A DNA stretch of 64,000 bases from Thermoplasmata archaeon (GCA_015063285.1 SUST01000002.1:62001-126000), one strand, 5' to 3'; positions 24,699 to 32,477 are shown, counted from the first letter of the stretch. Notes: generated from the sequence alone by a model not told the origin. Translations and numbers: made by a program.

Positions 24699-24714
24699 AG
24701 GGGCCGAGGCCCCT
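24699..24714 (-). terminator. Intergenic hairpin AGGGGCC-GA-GGCCCCT
   Basis: Lies between the stop of the 727-aa gene and the start of the 611-aa gene. A 7-bp stem with no T run suggests a processing site or partial terminator that sets the ratio of the two spike-like proteins. Confidence 0.5.
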
Positions 24715-24719
24715 TGGTT

Positions 24720-26903
24720 TCAGTAGTAGCCTCCGTACTGGAGCGCCTTTCTTCTCCTGTAGATGACGAATGCCACTATGGCGATGATGAGAATTATCGC
24801 CGCAATGATGTACATCAGGTACTCGGAGAGGATATGCTTCATCAGAGGCACATCGACGACGATTGTACCTGTGACCCTGTCGGATCCGTGCTCGTTGACC
24901 CCGGTGCAGGAATATGTGTACGTTCCATTCTCGGAATAAGTATGGAAGACGGTAAATCCCTGTCCGGTGGTTCCGTCTCCGAAATCCCAGAGAACGGTGT
25001 CGGCGTCCTCGCCTGTCCAGACGAACTTGAATGTCCTCGTTCCGTCGGAGTAGACTGTAGTGGAGTCGTCTCCGGGGGTCACGGGTGCGGGTGTTGTGCT
25101 TCCGCCCGAGGTGTTACCTCCAGAGGTGTTTCCGCCGCTGGTAGAGCCTCCGCTGGTGTTGCCACCGGTGCCTGAGGATCCTCCGGATGTCGTCTCGGTC
25201 ACTGAGAACACGATGGTGAACAGGTCATCCTCTGTGGTCCAGTCGAAGAAGGAGATGAAGTAGTCTCCGGGTTCGACGGCCGAGGTCGCCGCTATGGTGA
25301 GACCTGTGGAGGCCATGTTCACAGTGATCCCGGGGACCTCGGCTCCGTCTGCGGGCCTGAAGGTGTCCCCGATACCGAGCGAGAACTCGTGGGTGTAGAA
25401 AGCAGCATCATCGAAGGTGGATGTCTCCAGCATCGAGGGGCATGCCTGCTCCCAGGTGTATGTCGCTGTCGATCCTTTTACGACCGTGAGCTGGGCTGTT
25501 CCATTGTCGTATGCTGCCTCTGTCGCATCGAGTCCGCCCTCTCCGGGGAGGAACAATGATGCGAGTGGCCCCATGAATGCTCCCAGCGATCCGAGGAGGG
25601 AGAAGGATCCGTCATCGTCGTAGGTGTATACGGGGATGACGACGCATGCGGCCGTGGGCACACTTGTGAATGCGGCGGTCTTCTCGACGTTGAACGTGAC
25701 GTTCTGCGACTTGACCTGTCCTCCTGCTGAGGTCGCGGTCAGAGTGAACGAGACCGAAGTGACGGAGATGTCATTGGGGATGGTTCCCGTCACGACTCCC
25801 TGGCTGAGGACCAGCCAATCGTAATCCGATGTCAGCGACCAGGTGCATCCGGCGGAGATGTTCACAGTCGGGCTGTATGTGTAGTTCTTTCCGGAATAGT
25901 AGATCCCGGTCGGTGCCTGTGATGTGATGGTCATGGTCTGCTCCGCGACATGGAAGACGATTTTCTTGGTCGCGGTCTGGGAAGGTCCGGCGGTGGTGAA
26001 TCCCTTGAGGGTTATGGTGAAGTCACCGAACTCCGTGGGGGTTCCGCTGATCTTTCCGTTGCTGAGGGTGACCCCTGCGGGGAGGTTCCCGGACTTTCCG
26101 AAGGTCATGTTCACGTTGCCTGCGAGATCAATATCGGTCATCGCGGAGTTCTGGGTGAGGTTGTACGATGTGCTCACTGAATTCGCGATCTGAGCGACAG
26201 GATAGACATTGAAGCTTACCGTCTGCACAGCCTGCTGTCCTCCGGGCGTGGTGGCCTTGATGGAGTAGTAGTACGTGGTCATCGAGGTCACGCTGGGGGC
26301 TGTTCCCGATAAGGTGCCGTTGCTCAGGGTGAGCCAAGATGCGTTGGTCTTTCCGGTAACTGTCGTGGTAGTGAATGTGGAGGATGCCACGTTGACTGTA
26401 GGTCTGTATGTGACGGTGGATCCCGTCAGGGCATCGACCGCGGAGGGGGATGTATAGTTCACGTTGCCGGAACCGGAGCCTGAACCGGATCCTGCCGCTG
26501 TGACCGCGAAGGATACCTCGAAGATGTCGTCCTCGGTGGTCCAGTCGAAGAACTTGAGGTAGTATGTGCCCGTGGCTACAGAAGAGGTCGCCGCCAGGCT
26601 GAGTCCGGATGCGCTCCACGAGATCGTAATACCGCTGACCCTTGCGCCGTCCATCGGACCCTGGCTGGTGCCGACTCCGTATGAGAGGTTGTGGGTGTAG
26701 AACGGCTGACTGTCATACGTCGATGTGGCCGCCAGACCGGGACAGGCCTGGGCCCATGTGTAACTGGATGTCCCTCCCTGGGCAACCGTCATGCTCGCCG
26801 ATCCGTTGTCCAGAGCGTCGGTATCCTCTGTGAAGAGGACCGCGCATCCTCCGAACAGGGCGAGGACGGAGACCAGGGTGATCATGAATAGCTTGTTCTG
26901 CAT
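24720..26903 (-). CDS. Membrane-anchored multidomain spike-like protein (727 aa)
   Basis: Signal peptide (MQNKLFMITLVSVLALFGG); N-domain copy 1 at about 32-135 (LDNGSASMTV ... WAQACPGL ... FFDWTTEDDIFEV); Ig/cadherin-like repeats of the putative-Ig (He_PIG) type at about 150-405; the module FTSVPTAACVVIP, YDDDGS near 410-432; N-domain copy 2 at about 460-565 (AYDNGTAQLTV ... WEQACPSM ... FFDWTTEDDLF); a Gly/Ser/Thr-rich linker; a PKD domain (about 605-680, VLWDFGDGTT ... YSENGTYTYSC); and a transmembrane helix near 692-714 followed by RRRKALQYGGYY. The plan suits a virion spike or surface receptor-binding protein. The N-domain is not one I recognise. Confidence 0.8.
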   Translation of the reverse strand: MQNKLFMITLVSVLALFGGCAVLFTEDTDALDNGSASMTVAQGGTSSYTWAQACPGLAATSTYDSQPFYTHNLSYGVGTSQGPMDGARVSGITISWSASGLSLAATSSVATGTYYLKFFDWTTEDDIFEVSFAVTAAGSGSGSGSGNVNYTSPSAVDALTGSTVTYRPTVNVASSTFTTTTVTGKTNASWLTLSNGTLSGTAPSVTSMTTYYYSIKATTPGGQQAVQTVSFNVYPVAQIANSVSTSYNLTQNSAMTDIDLAGNVNMTFGKSGNLPAGVTLSNGKISGTPTEFGDFTITLKGFTTAGPSQTATKKIVFHVAEQTMTITSQAPTGIYYSGKNYTYSPTVNISAGCTWSLTSDYDWLVLSQGVVTGTIPNDISVTSVSFTLTATSAGGQVKSQNVTFNVEKTAAFTSVPTAACVVIPVYTYDDDGSFSLLGSLGAFMGPLASLFLPGEGGLDATEAAYDNGTAQLTVVKGSTATYTWEQACPSMLETSTFDDAAFYTHEFSLGIGDTFRPADGAEVPGITVNMASTGLTIAATSAVEPGDYFISFFDWTTEDDLFTIVFSVTETTSGGSSGTGGNTSGGSTSGGNTSGGNTSGGSTTPAPVTPGDDSTTVYSDGTRTFKFVWTGEDADTVLWDFGDGTTGQGFTVFHTYSENGTYTYSCTGVNEHGSDRVTGTIVVDVPLMKHILSEYLMYIIAAIILIIAIVAFVIYRRRKALQYGGYY

Positions 26904-26912
26904 GGTATCGCC

Positions 26913-27872
26913 TCAGTAGTACCTGTTGTACTGTCTCCCGCCCTTCCTCTTGAAGTAGAGGTCGGGGTTCTTCTGGACGACGCTGGTCACTGCCTGCTTG
27001 TCCTCGGGGGACGCCTCGGGGTTGGTCAGCACCTTCAGTGCGTAGCTGGAGTTGCCGTTCCTGTTCCTGCCCTGGAAGGCCTTGACGAAGAACTTCTTCT
27101 CCTTGGGTGTCATGGAGTCGAACTCCTCCTGGGATTTCCAATGGGCAGCCCAGAATCCCTTCCTCTGGACCTGGGGTCCGGCCGCCTGTGCGACATCATC
27201 GGGGGCGAACATGTGGGGTGCGTTGTTCCTGAGCCTGACTAGGTTGACCTTGGTCTCCTCGGGAGTCTGAGGGTTGCCAAGGACCTTCTGGAAGTACCTG
27301 GTCCTGGCGACGTCGCTCTTCAGTCCGGAGACGGTCTGGTAGAGGTCGTCGTAGCTGCGGACGTCGGAGATCGGCCTCCTCTGCCCGCGGTCTGCATTGA
27401 AGTAGCCGTTGCGGGGCCTCTGGTTGGCCGCTCCGTAGTACCTGGAGAAGCCGTTCGCCCTGCCGTTGCCCTGGAAGCGCCTTCCGTCGCCTCCGTCCTG
27501 GAAGCCGTCGTCCCTGCCGTAGGGGGTGAAGCGCTGTCCTGTGTTCTGGTCGTAGTAGAATCCGTCGGAATCCTGCACCATGCCTCTGGGCCTGTATCCT
27601 CCGGAGTATCCCCTTCCCCTCAGCCAGGATCCCGTGTTCTTCTGGGATGCCATCTGCTCGTCGGAGAGGAACTTCTGAGGGTTCTGATCCCTGTACTGCC
27701 TGACGATGCTCAGATTCTCCTGGGGGGTGTTGGGGTTGGTCATGATCTTGTTGTAATAGCGCGTGGCTCTCAAGGGCGACATTCCTGCGAAAATACGGGT
27801 TGCCTCGCTGGGAGAGAGCCTCTGGATGCCCCCGTTCTGGGGGTCTGTACCTAAGTTGTTTTTCGAAGCCAT
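26913..27872 (-). CDS. Basic protein with three NPxTPxE repeats (319 aa)
   Basis: MASKN at 27872 is taken as start, with GTGAG just upstream. Three repeats of about 35 residues occur near 35-75 (YYNKIMTNPNTPQENLSIV ... PQKFLSDEQ), 190-225 (YFQKVLGNPQTPEETKVNL ... PHMFAPDD) and 275-308 (YALKVLTNPEASPEDKQAV ... PDLYF). Between them is a Gly/Arg/Tyr/Asp-rich low-complexity section (about 90-165). It is not exported and is strongly basic, so binding nucleic acid in the particle is possible. The 126-aa protein at 14358 carries one copy of the same repeat. Confidence 0.72.
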   Translation of the reverse strand: MASKNNLGTDPQNGGIQRLSPSEATRIFAGMSPLRATRYYNKIMTNPNTPQENLSIVRQYRDQNPQKFLSDEQMASQKNTGSWLRGRGYSGGYRPRGMVQDSDGFYYDQNTGQRFTPYGRDDGFQDGGDGRRFQGNGRANGFSRYYGAANQRPRNGYFNADRGQRRPISDVRSYDDLYQTVSGLKSDVARTRYFQKVLGNPQTPEETKVNLVRLRNNAPHMFAPDDVAQAAGPQVQRKGFWAAHWKSQEEFDSMTPKEKKFFVKAFQGRNRNGNSSYALKVLTNPEASPEDKQAVTSVVQKNPDLYFKRKGGRQYNRYY

Positions 27873-27890
27873 TTTTCTCACTTCTATGAT

Positions 27891-27924
27891 CCCGGGGACT
27901 CCCCCCGGGTGGATGTTTTCTGGG
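27891..27924 (-). promoter_or_regulatory. Leader hairpin and box, dispersed element copy 3
   Basis: Minus strand CCCAGAAAACATCC followed by a CCCGGGG/CCCCGGG hairpin (27891-27909), directly before the RBS of the 319-aa gene. The same order, box then GC hairpin, is seen at 28723-28756, 12652 and 11468. Possibly an attenuator or processing signal. Confidence 0.5.
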
Positions 27925-28077
27925 ATGGTCGGGCGGCGCGGCAGGGATGTACGGAGGTCCGGACTACTACCGGCCAGGAGTGACTTACATGGATGAGATC
28001 GGATAGGGCCGACGCGGTTGAAGAGAACGAAAGAATCCCGCGGCCCGGACCCTTTCCGCTCCCTGGCGCCTCCGCCT

Positions 28078-28293
28078 TCACATCCCGTTCTCCCAGACCT
28101 TGATCACCGTGGGCTTGTTGGAATACCTGGAGTCCTTGCTGAGCCTGATACGCGTGGTGTCTCCCATCTCGAGATATGACATGCAGGCGTGCTCGGCATC
28201 CTCCTGCGTGGAGTAGCGGAACCTCTTCTTTCTGAGTTCTCCGTCGCTCCACAGGAACCAGCGGTCCACGATGTACGGGTGCTCGGAGATCAC
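28078..28293 (-). CDS. Hypothetical protein (71 aa), GTG start
   Basis: The GTG at 28291-28293 overlaps the stop of the upstream gene (GTGA), the pattern seen throughout this operon, so it is chosen over the longer frame. Sequence VISEHPYIVDRWFLWSDGEL with many basic residues; no known motif. Followed by a GC-rich gap of about 200 bases before the 319-aa gene. Confidence 0.55.
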   Translation of the reverse strand: MISEHPYIVDRWFLWSDGELRKKRFRYSTQEDAEHACMSYLEMGDTTRIRLSKDSRYSNKPTVIKVWENGM

Positions 28294-28688
28294 TGTCCTG
28301 TCCTGAACTTGGCCATCATCTTCTGGCCAGTCGCGACGTCTGCTCTGTTCACGCTGGTGTTGAGGTCGACCCCGTCCATGATCTGGGCGAATTTGACGGC
28401 GAAGTCGGCGAAGTTCTTCCACCATTTGCCGTCCTTGGGGAAGTTGACGAACTTCCCGTCGATCATCGTGACCAGGGAAGGGCGCTCGTCCTTGTACTGT
28501 CCGGTCGACTCGTCGTAGTCGCTGACGATCTTCAGGCCGACGTAGACCCCGCCCTCGTTGAAGGTGGAGACCTCCTTCTTGATCGTCTCGTTGCCGGTCT
28601 CGATGTTGAGCTGTCCCATCTGGGCCCTGATCTCTGCTGCGTTCACTGCTCCGTTTCCTGCTGTTGCTTTTCCTGCTGTTTCTGCCAT
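28290..28688 (-). CDS. Hypothetical protein (132 aa), first gene of element operon
   Basis: GGGAGGAAAG precedes the ATG. The product is soluble: an Ala/Gly-rich N terminus, a central part (GGVYVGLKIVSDYDESTG, then PSLVTMIDGKFVNFPKDGKWW) and a helical end. First-gene position in rolling-circle viruses often holds an early or DNA-binding protein, but nothing in the sequence shows this here. The upstream leader carries element copy 4 (28723-28756) and the TGTCCACC repeats. Confidence 0.62.
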   Translation of the reverse strand: MAETAGKATAGNGAVNAAEIRAQMGQLNIETGNETIKKEVSTFNEGGVYVGLKIVSDYDESTGQYKDERPSLVTMIDGKFVNFPKDGKWWKNFADFAVKFAQIMDGVDLNTSVNRADVATGQKMMAKFRTGQ

Positions 28689-28722
28689 TTTTCTTTCCTC
28701 CCTATTTCTCAGGGTAATAGAC

Positions 28723-28756
28723 CCGGCCCGAGGGCCGGTAAAGTGTTTTAGAACGG
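28723..28756 (-). promoter_or_regulatory. Leader hairpin and box, dispersed element copy 4
   Basis: Minus strand CCGTTCTAAAACACTTTA followed by CCGGCCC/GGGCCGG (28723-28738), about 35 bases before the start of the first gene of the element operon. It repeats the box-plus-hairpin arrangement seen upstream of the 319-aa gene. Confidence 0.5.
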
Positions 28757-28760
28757 AAAT

Positions 28761-29020
28761 TGTCCACCATGAAGGCTTACTAAGCAGCCGAAAAAAGGCG
28801 ATTGTGACAGAACAAATGGGATATGAACAGGCCAGAATGCCGATTAGTTAGGGTGTTTCAAAGAAGTGCTGGCTTACCCTGTGGTGACTCCCACACTGTC
28901 CACTTTCTTTATCCACCCAGATCATCAAAACCTTGGTTTGGCATTGTCCACCATTTTTTTGCGTCCTGTCCACCACAAAGCCGGTCCTGTCCACCTGTAG
29001 CTCTTGGTGCATTGTCCACC
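28761..29020. repeat. TGTCCACC direct repeats (iteron-like)
   Basis: TGTCCACC occurs in the same orientation at 28761, 28945, 28967, 28988 and 29013, with a one-mismatch copy TGTCCACT at 28897. The last four are spaced 22, 21 and 25 bases, about two helical turns, and most are followed by A. The block lies in the 452-bp gap (28689-29140) between the first element gene and the rightward host-type gene. Spacing and number fit iterons bound by a replication protein or a repressor operator array. A further single copy lies at 16440. Confidence 0.75.
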
Positions 29021-29140
29021 ATCTTCTCAGATTATTGTTCAATTACTTCTGAATAGCGGAATCCTAATGGTGCTTGTTTCCTACGTTTATGTAACAAATA
29101 TCAGTTAGCCGTAAATATGATTCACAACAATTCATAATTC

Positions 29141-29512
29141 ATGGGAAAATACGTCATATTCAAGACATCGGACGAGGGCTACAAATTCAACCTTGTCGCC
29201 GGAAACAACGAAGTGATCGGAACCTCTCAGGTGTTCAAGTCTCTGGATTCCGCAAAGAAGAGCACAGAATCCGTCAAGAAGTTCTGCGATGCGGAAATCG
29301 AGGACCAGACCCTGAAGAACCCCGAGTCCAAGAAGTACCCCAAGTGGGAGATCTATCTTGACAAGGCCGGGGAGTACAGGTTCAGGCTCTGTGCTTCCAA
29401 TGGAGAGAACCTCCTGGCTTCCGAAGGCTACACAGCAAAGGCGAATGCCAAGAAGGGAATCGAATCCATCAAGAAGAACGCTGCTTCCGAGATAGTCGTC
29501 AAAAACGATTGA
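29141..29512 (+). CDS. DUF1508/YegP-type protein, two repeats
   Basis: A 123-residue protein made of two YegP-like (DUF1508) repeats: residues about 3-48 (KYVIFKTSDEGYKFNLVAGN ... SLDSAKKSTESVKK) and 68-115 (KWEIYLDKAGEYRFRLCASN ... KANAKKGIESIKKNA). Family members are small and of unknown function. A TATA-like CGTAAATATG (29110-29119) about 25 bases before the ATG suggests a leaderless mRNA. It probably marks the first gene outside the virus-like element. Confidence 0.85.
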   Translation: MGKYVIFKTSDEGYKFNLVAGNNEVIGTSQVFKSLDSAKKSTESVKKFCDAEIEDQTLKNPESKKYPKWEIYLDKAGEYRFRLCASNGENLLASEGYTAKANAKKGIESIKKNAASEIVVKND

Positions 29513-29523
29513 ATCTTGATAAA

Positions 29524-29555
29524 GATCGGAAAGGGTGCAACATCTCTCTCCGATC
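29524..29555 (+). terminator. Terminator after the DUF1508 gene
   Basis: GATCGGA pairs with TCCGATC across an 18-base loop, followed by ACTTTTCTTTA. It starts 12 bases after the stop codon. Confidence 0.6.
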
Positions 29556-29643
29556 ACTTTTCTTTATGTATTTTTGAAACGTTAGTGCCGTTACACTTAT
29601 CATGGATGTATGAATATCTATCAGCATCTAGGGTGGAGACTGA

Positions 29644-30858
29644 ATGGTATCATCAGTAAAGGGACGTGACAATAAACCGAAGCATACGTGGTGGTACAAG
29701 TTCTTCATGCAGGTACCTATAAGGTGCTTCCTCCTCCCGATAGGTTCTCATTTCCTGAATATCAAGACCACAAAGTACGAAGGAAAACTGAAAGGGCCGT
29801 TCCTTCTCCTGTATAACCACTCATGCGATTATGACTTTGTAGGCGTCCTGAAAGGGGTGCCCGGTTACTACAGATTCGTCATGAGTGACGAGATAATCAA
29901 GAAACGCTACAAGAGGGTGGTCGTCAAGTCGGCCACGAACGGTATCTACCGCAGGAAGGGAGAATCCGCACAAGGTGTGGCCGAAGGTATCAGGGCGACC
30001 CTCGATATGGGCATAGGAGTCTGCATGGCCCCCGAGGGTCAGGAGACGCCCAACGGTGTGTCCGCCCCCGTCCGCAAGAAGACAGGTCAGCTGATAAAGG
30101 ACATGAATGTCGATGTGGTAACATACAGGCTTGAGGGAGGTTACGGTTTCCTTCCCAAATGGACCTCGGAGCGTTCCAAGGGACCGCTCTTGGGCTCCTT
30201 CGTCAATATCTACAAGAAAGAGCAGCTGGCCGAGATGACGCCCGATGAGATCAACGAACTTCTCAACAAGGATCTCTACTTCAGTTTCTACGATTGGAAC
30301 AGGAAGGAGCGTCGCGAGTATCCGCGTTCGAAACCTGCGGAATGTGTCGACCGCATCATCTATACCTGTCCGAAATGCAATGCGTTCCATACGATCCGCA
30401 GCAAAGCGGATGAAGTATACTGCGAGGAATGCGGATACAAGGTGAAGATGAATGTCTATGGTTTCTTCGAAGGTGAGGACATGGTCTTCGACAACATCTA
30501 TGATTGGGATGTTTGGCAGAAGGACCGTCTGAAAGAGAAGCTCCCTCAATGGCAGGCTGAGCCCGACAAGGTCATCACCAGTACCGAGGGCGGAATCCTG
30601 AAGAGGATGAATGGCGACGACCAGGAGATTCTGGATGAGGGGGTCACCATCGAGATCACATACAACGATGTGATCATCAGGAGCGACAGGACGAATATGA
30701 GGTTCCCTCTCAAGGATCTCGAGGGGTTGGCACCCATCGCTCACGGAATAGGAGTCAGTTATGGCGGAGAGTTCTACAAGGTGTGGTTCGCATTCCCGGA
30801 TGCGACCATCCGTTTCCGTACCATCCGCAGGATAATCATGAACGAATCGGTCATCTGA
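29644..30858 (+). CDS. PlsC-type acyltransferase with zinc ribbon (404 aa)
   Basis: The acyltransferase block NHSCDYDF (H59 and D64 of the H-x4-D motif) and MAPEGQETP further on mark the lysophospholipid acyltransferase fold, which transfers acyl groups to glycerophosphate or similar acceptors. A C-terminal region adds a zinc ribbon (CPKCNAFH ... CEECGY, about residues 240-265) and a beta-rich tail, making it longer than bacterial PlsC. Archaeal membrane lipids are ether lipids without fatty acids, so the substrate here is unclear. GGTGGAG precedes the ATG. Confidence 0.8.
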   Translation: MVSSVKGRDNKPKHTWWYKFFMQVPIRCFLLPIGSHFLNIKTTKYEGKLKGPFLLLYNHSCDYDFVGVLKGVPGYYRFVMSDEIIKKRYKRVVVKSATNGIYRRKGESAQGVAEGIRATLDMGIGVCMAPEGQETPNGVSAPVRKKTGQLIKDMNVDVVTYRLEGGYGFLPKWTSERSKGPLLGSFVNIYKKEQLAEMTPDEINELLNKDLYFSFYDWNRKERREYPRSKPAECVDRIIYTCPKCNAFHTIRSKADEVYCEECGYKVKMNVYGFFEGEDMVFDNIYDWDVWQKDRLKEKLPQWQAEPDKVITSTEGGILKRMNGDDQEILDEGVTIEITYNDVIIRSDRTNMRFPLKDLEGLAPIAHGIGVSYGGEFYKVWFAFPDATIRFRTIRRIIMNESVI

Positions 30859-30917
30859 TGTCCTTTGCCTGGCTCGGAATCTGATGAATATGCCGTTTGG
30901 TAAGCGACACCTTAATA

Positions 30918-32219
30918 ATGATGGCTCAATGTCGAATCAATAACGGGGCTGTTATCATAGATGTGAAGAACTCATGGGTATTGTACGATGTTGCAAACTC
31001 TGCATACATTCTGTTCGTACTGTCCATCATTCCCATCTATTTCAACAAGCTAGCGCAGGAAGGAGGTCTCGAAGAATCAGAGTACCTTGCATTCTGGGCC
31101 GCATCAGTCTCGCTGGTCACGTTCGCGATGCTTTTCTTCGGACCGTTCTGCGGAACGTTGTCCGACAGACAGGGATGGAGAAAACCGGTGCTGATCACAT
31201 TGGTCATCATCGGGGCCGTCACTTGTGCCCTCCTGGGTTTCATCCAGATGTGGGCATTGTTCCTTGTTGTTCTCTGTATCGGAAAGGTCGCGTTCTACGC
31301 ATCCCTTGTCGTCTATGACGGAATGCTCGTCGATGTGGCGAAGGATGAGGAGATGGACCATCTGTCGTCAAAGGGTTATGCGATAGGATATATCGGCAGC
31401 TGCATACCGTTCGCATTCTGTCTCGTCTTCATGGTGTTGTCTGACTTCATCGATATGGGGCCGAACATCTTCACCACACAGCAGGCAGTCATCCTTTCAC
31501 TGGTCCTGGTCGGAGCATGGTGGGTGATCATGTCACTTCCGTTGTTCAGGAATTATGAGCAGGTCCACTACAGGAAGGTCTCCATGAGGCGTCCTTCCAA
31601 GAGCGTAAAACGTTTCATCCACACATTCAAGGACATAGCTTCCAACAAGGCCATGCTCTTCTTCATGATTGCTTTCCTGTTCTACATCGACGGTGTGAAC
31701 ACCGTTATGGAGATGGCGACAGCTTACGGAAAGGCATTGGATCTGGGAGATATCGGATTGCTCGGAGGATTGCTGCTGACGCAGATCGTAGCATTCCCCG
31801 CAACCATCTTCATGAACAAAATGGCGTTCAGGTTTGGAACGCACCGTATCATCATAGTGTCCATAGTCGGATACCTGTGCATCTCGGTGTTCGCATATTT
31901 CCTGAGCAATATGGTCGAATTCTTCATCCTCGCATTCGCGGTGGGATTGTTCCAGGGAACTATCCAGGCTCTGTCCAGATCCTACTTCGGAAGGATGGTC
32001 CCCAAGGATGACACCGGGGAGTACTTCGGTATCCTGGACATATTCGGCAAAGGATCTACGATCATCGGGACAGCATCTATCGCCATCCTGACCACATTCT
32101 TCCACGAGCCCCGCACGATGGTATTCGTCCTCATCGCGGTATTTCTGATCGGTCTCATCTTGTTCCTGCTCTCCAACAGGTATGCAATTTATGACAATCC
32201 CGCAACCAAATCCGAGTGA
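30918..32219 (+). CDS. UMF1-type major facilitator transporter
   Basis: About 12 hydrophobic segments. The N-terminal SWVLYDVANSAYI and the GTLSDRQGWRKP loop between helices 2 and 3 are typical of the UMF1 branch of the MFS, known from Atg22-like proteins and bacterial homologues; the substrate is unknown. The start is uncertain: ATG 30918 is given, but a TATA-like CTTAATAAT at 30910 would make GTG 30963 (VKNSWVLYD) a better start and would match family length. A short GC hairpin follows the stop. Confidence 0.85.
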   Translation: MMAQCRINNGAVIIDVKNSWVLYDVANSAYILFVLSIIPIYFNKLAQEGGLEESEYLAFWAASVSLVTFAMLFFGPFCGTLSDRQGWRKPVLITLVIIGAVTCALLGFIQMWALFLVVLCIGKVAFYASLVVYDGMLVDVAKDEEMDHLSSKGYAIGYIGSCIPFAFCLVFMVLSDFIDMGPNIFTTQQAVILSLVLVGAWWVIMSLPLFRNYEQVHYRKVSMRRPSKSVKRFIHTFKDIASNKAMLFFMIAFLFYIDGVNTVMEMATAYGKALDLGDIGLLGGLLLTQIVAFPATIFMNKMAFRFGTHRIIIVSIVGYLCISVFAYFLSNMVEFFILAFAVGLFQGTIQALSRSYFGRMVPKDDTGEYFGILDIFGKGSTIIGTASIAILTTFFHEPRTMVFVLIAVFLIGLILFLLSNRYAIYDNPATKSE

Positions 32220-32230
32220 GGTGGGAAAAT

Positions 32231-32244
32231 GGCCCGGAAGGGCC
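32231..32244 (+). terminator. Hairpin GGCCC-GGAA-GGGCC
   Basis: Begins 12 bases after the transporter stop. Five-base GC stem, weak T content afterwards. Confidence 0.45.
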
Positions 32245-32282
32245 TAAAGCGTTATTGATCCGACCAGATGGTCGAATCGACT

Positions 32283-32426
32283 TCAAGGATACTGGGCCCA
32301 CTGGATGCGCAGGCATGCAGGAGGTTTGTTCCCGCCCTTGACATGGAATTCCACACATTCGCGGCAGTTTCCGTGCCTGGGGCAATCAGTATTCTTGCAT
32401 GGGCAGTCCTCTTTGAGTTCTGTCAT
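32283..32426 (-). CDS. Small Cys-rich protein (47 aa)
   Basis: A short frame starting at ATG 32426: MTELKEDCPCKNTDCPRHGN, then CRECVEFHVKGG and PPACLR. Six cysteines and two histidines within 40 residues make a metal-binding mini-protein. I recall unnamed small proteins in methanogens and clostridia with the same CPC...CxxHGxCxxCxxxH...PxC spacing (DUF6485-like); the match is from memory. It lies between the transporter and alaS, convergent with the former. Confidence 0.72.
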   Translation of the reverse strand: MTELKEDCPCKNTDCPRHGNCRECVEFHVKGGNKPPACLRIQWAQYP

Positions 32427-32461
32427 GCATAATGAATTGTCTGGATAGGATAAAAGATAAT

Positions 32462-32477
32462 CCGGCCTTTCGGCCGG
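32462..32477 (-). terminator. Terminator of alaS
   Basis: CCGGCC-GAAA-GGCCGG on the minus strand, about ten bases after the alaS stop and followed by ATTATCTTTTATCC. Confidence 0.75.

Noticed and set aside
28761-29020. CRISPR array
   Set aside because: The repeated unit is only 8 bases, with irregular short spacing and no cas genes.
10200-29140. A tyrosine or serine integrase for the element
   Set aside because: No product in the region shows the R-H-R-Y or serine-recombinase motifs; if one exists it lies outside the window.
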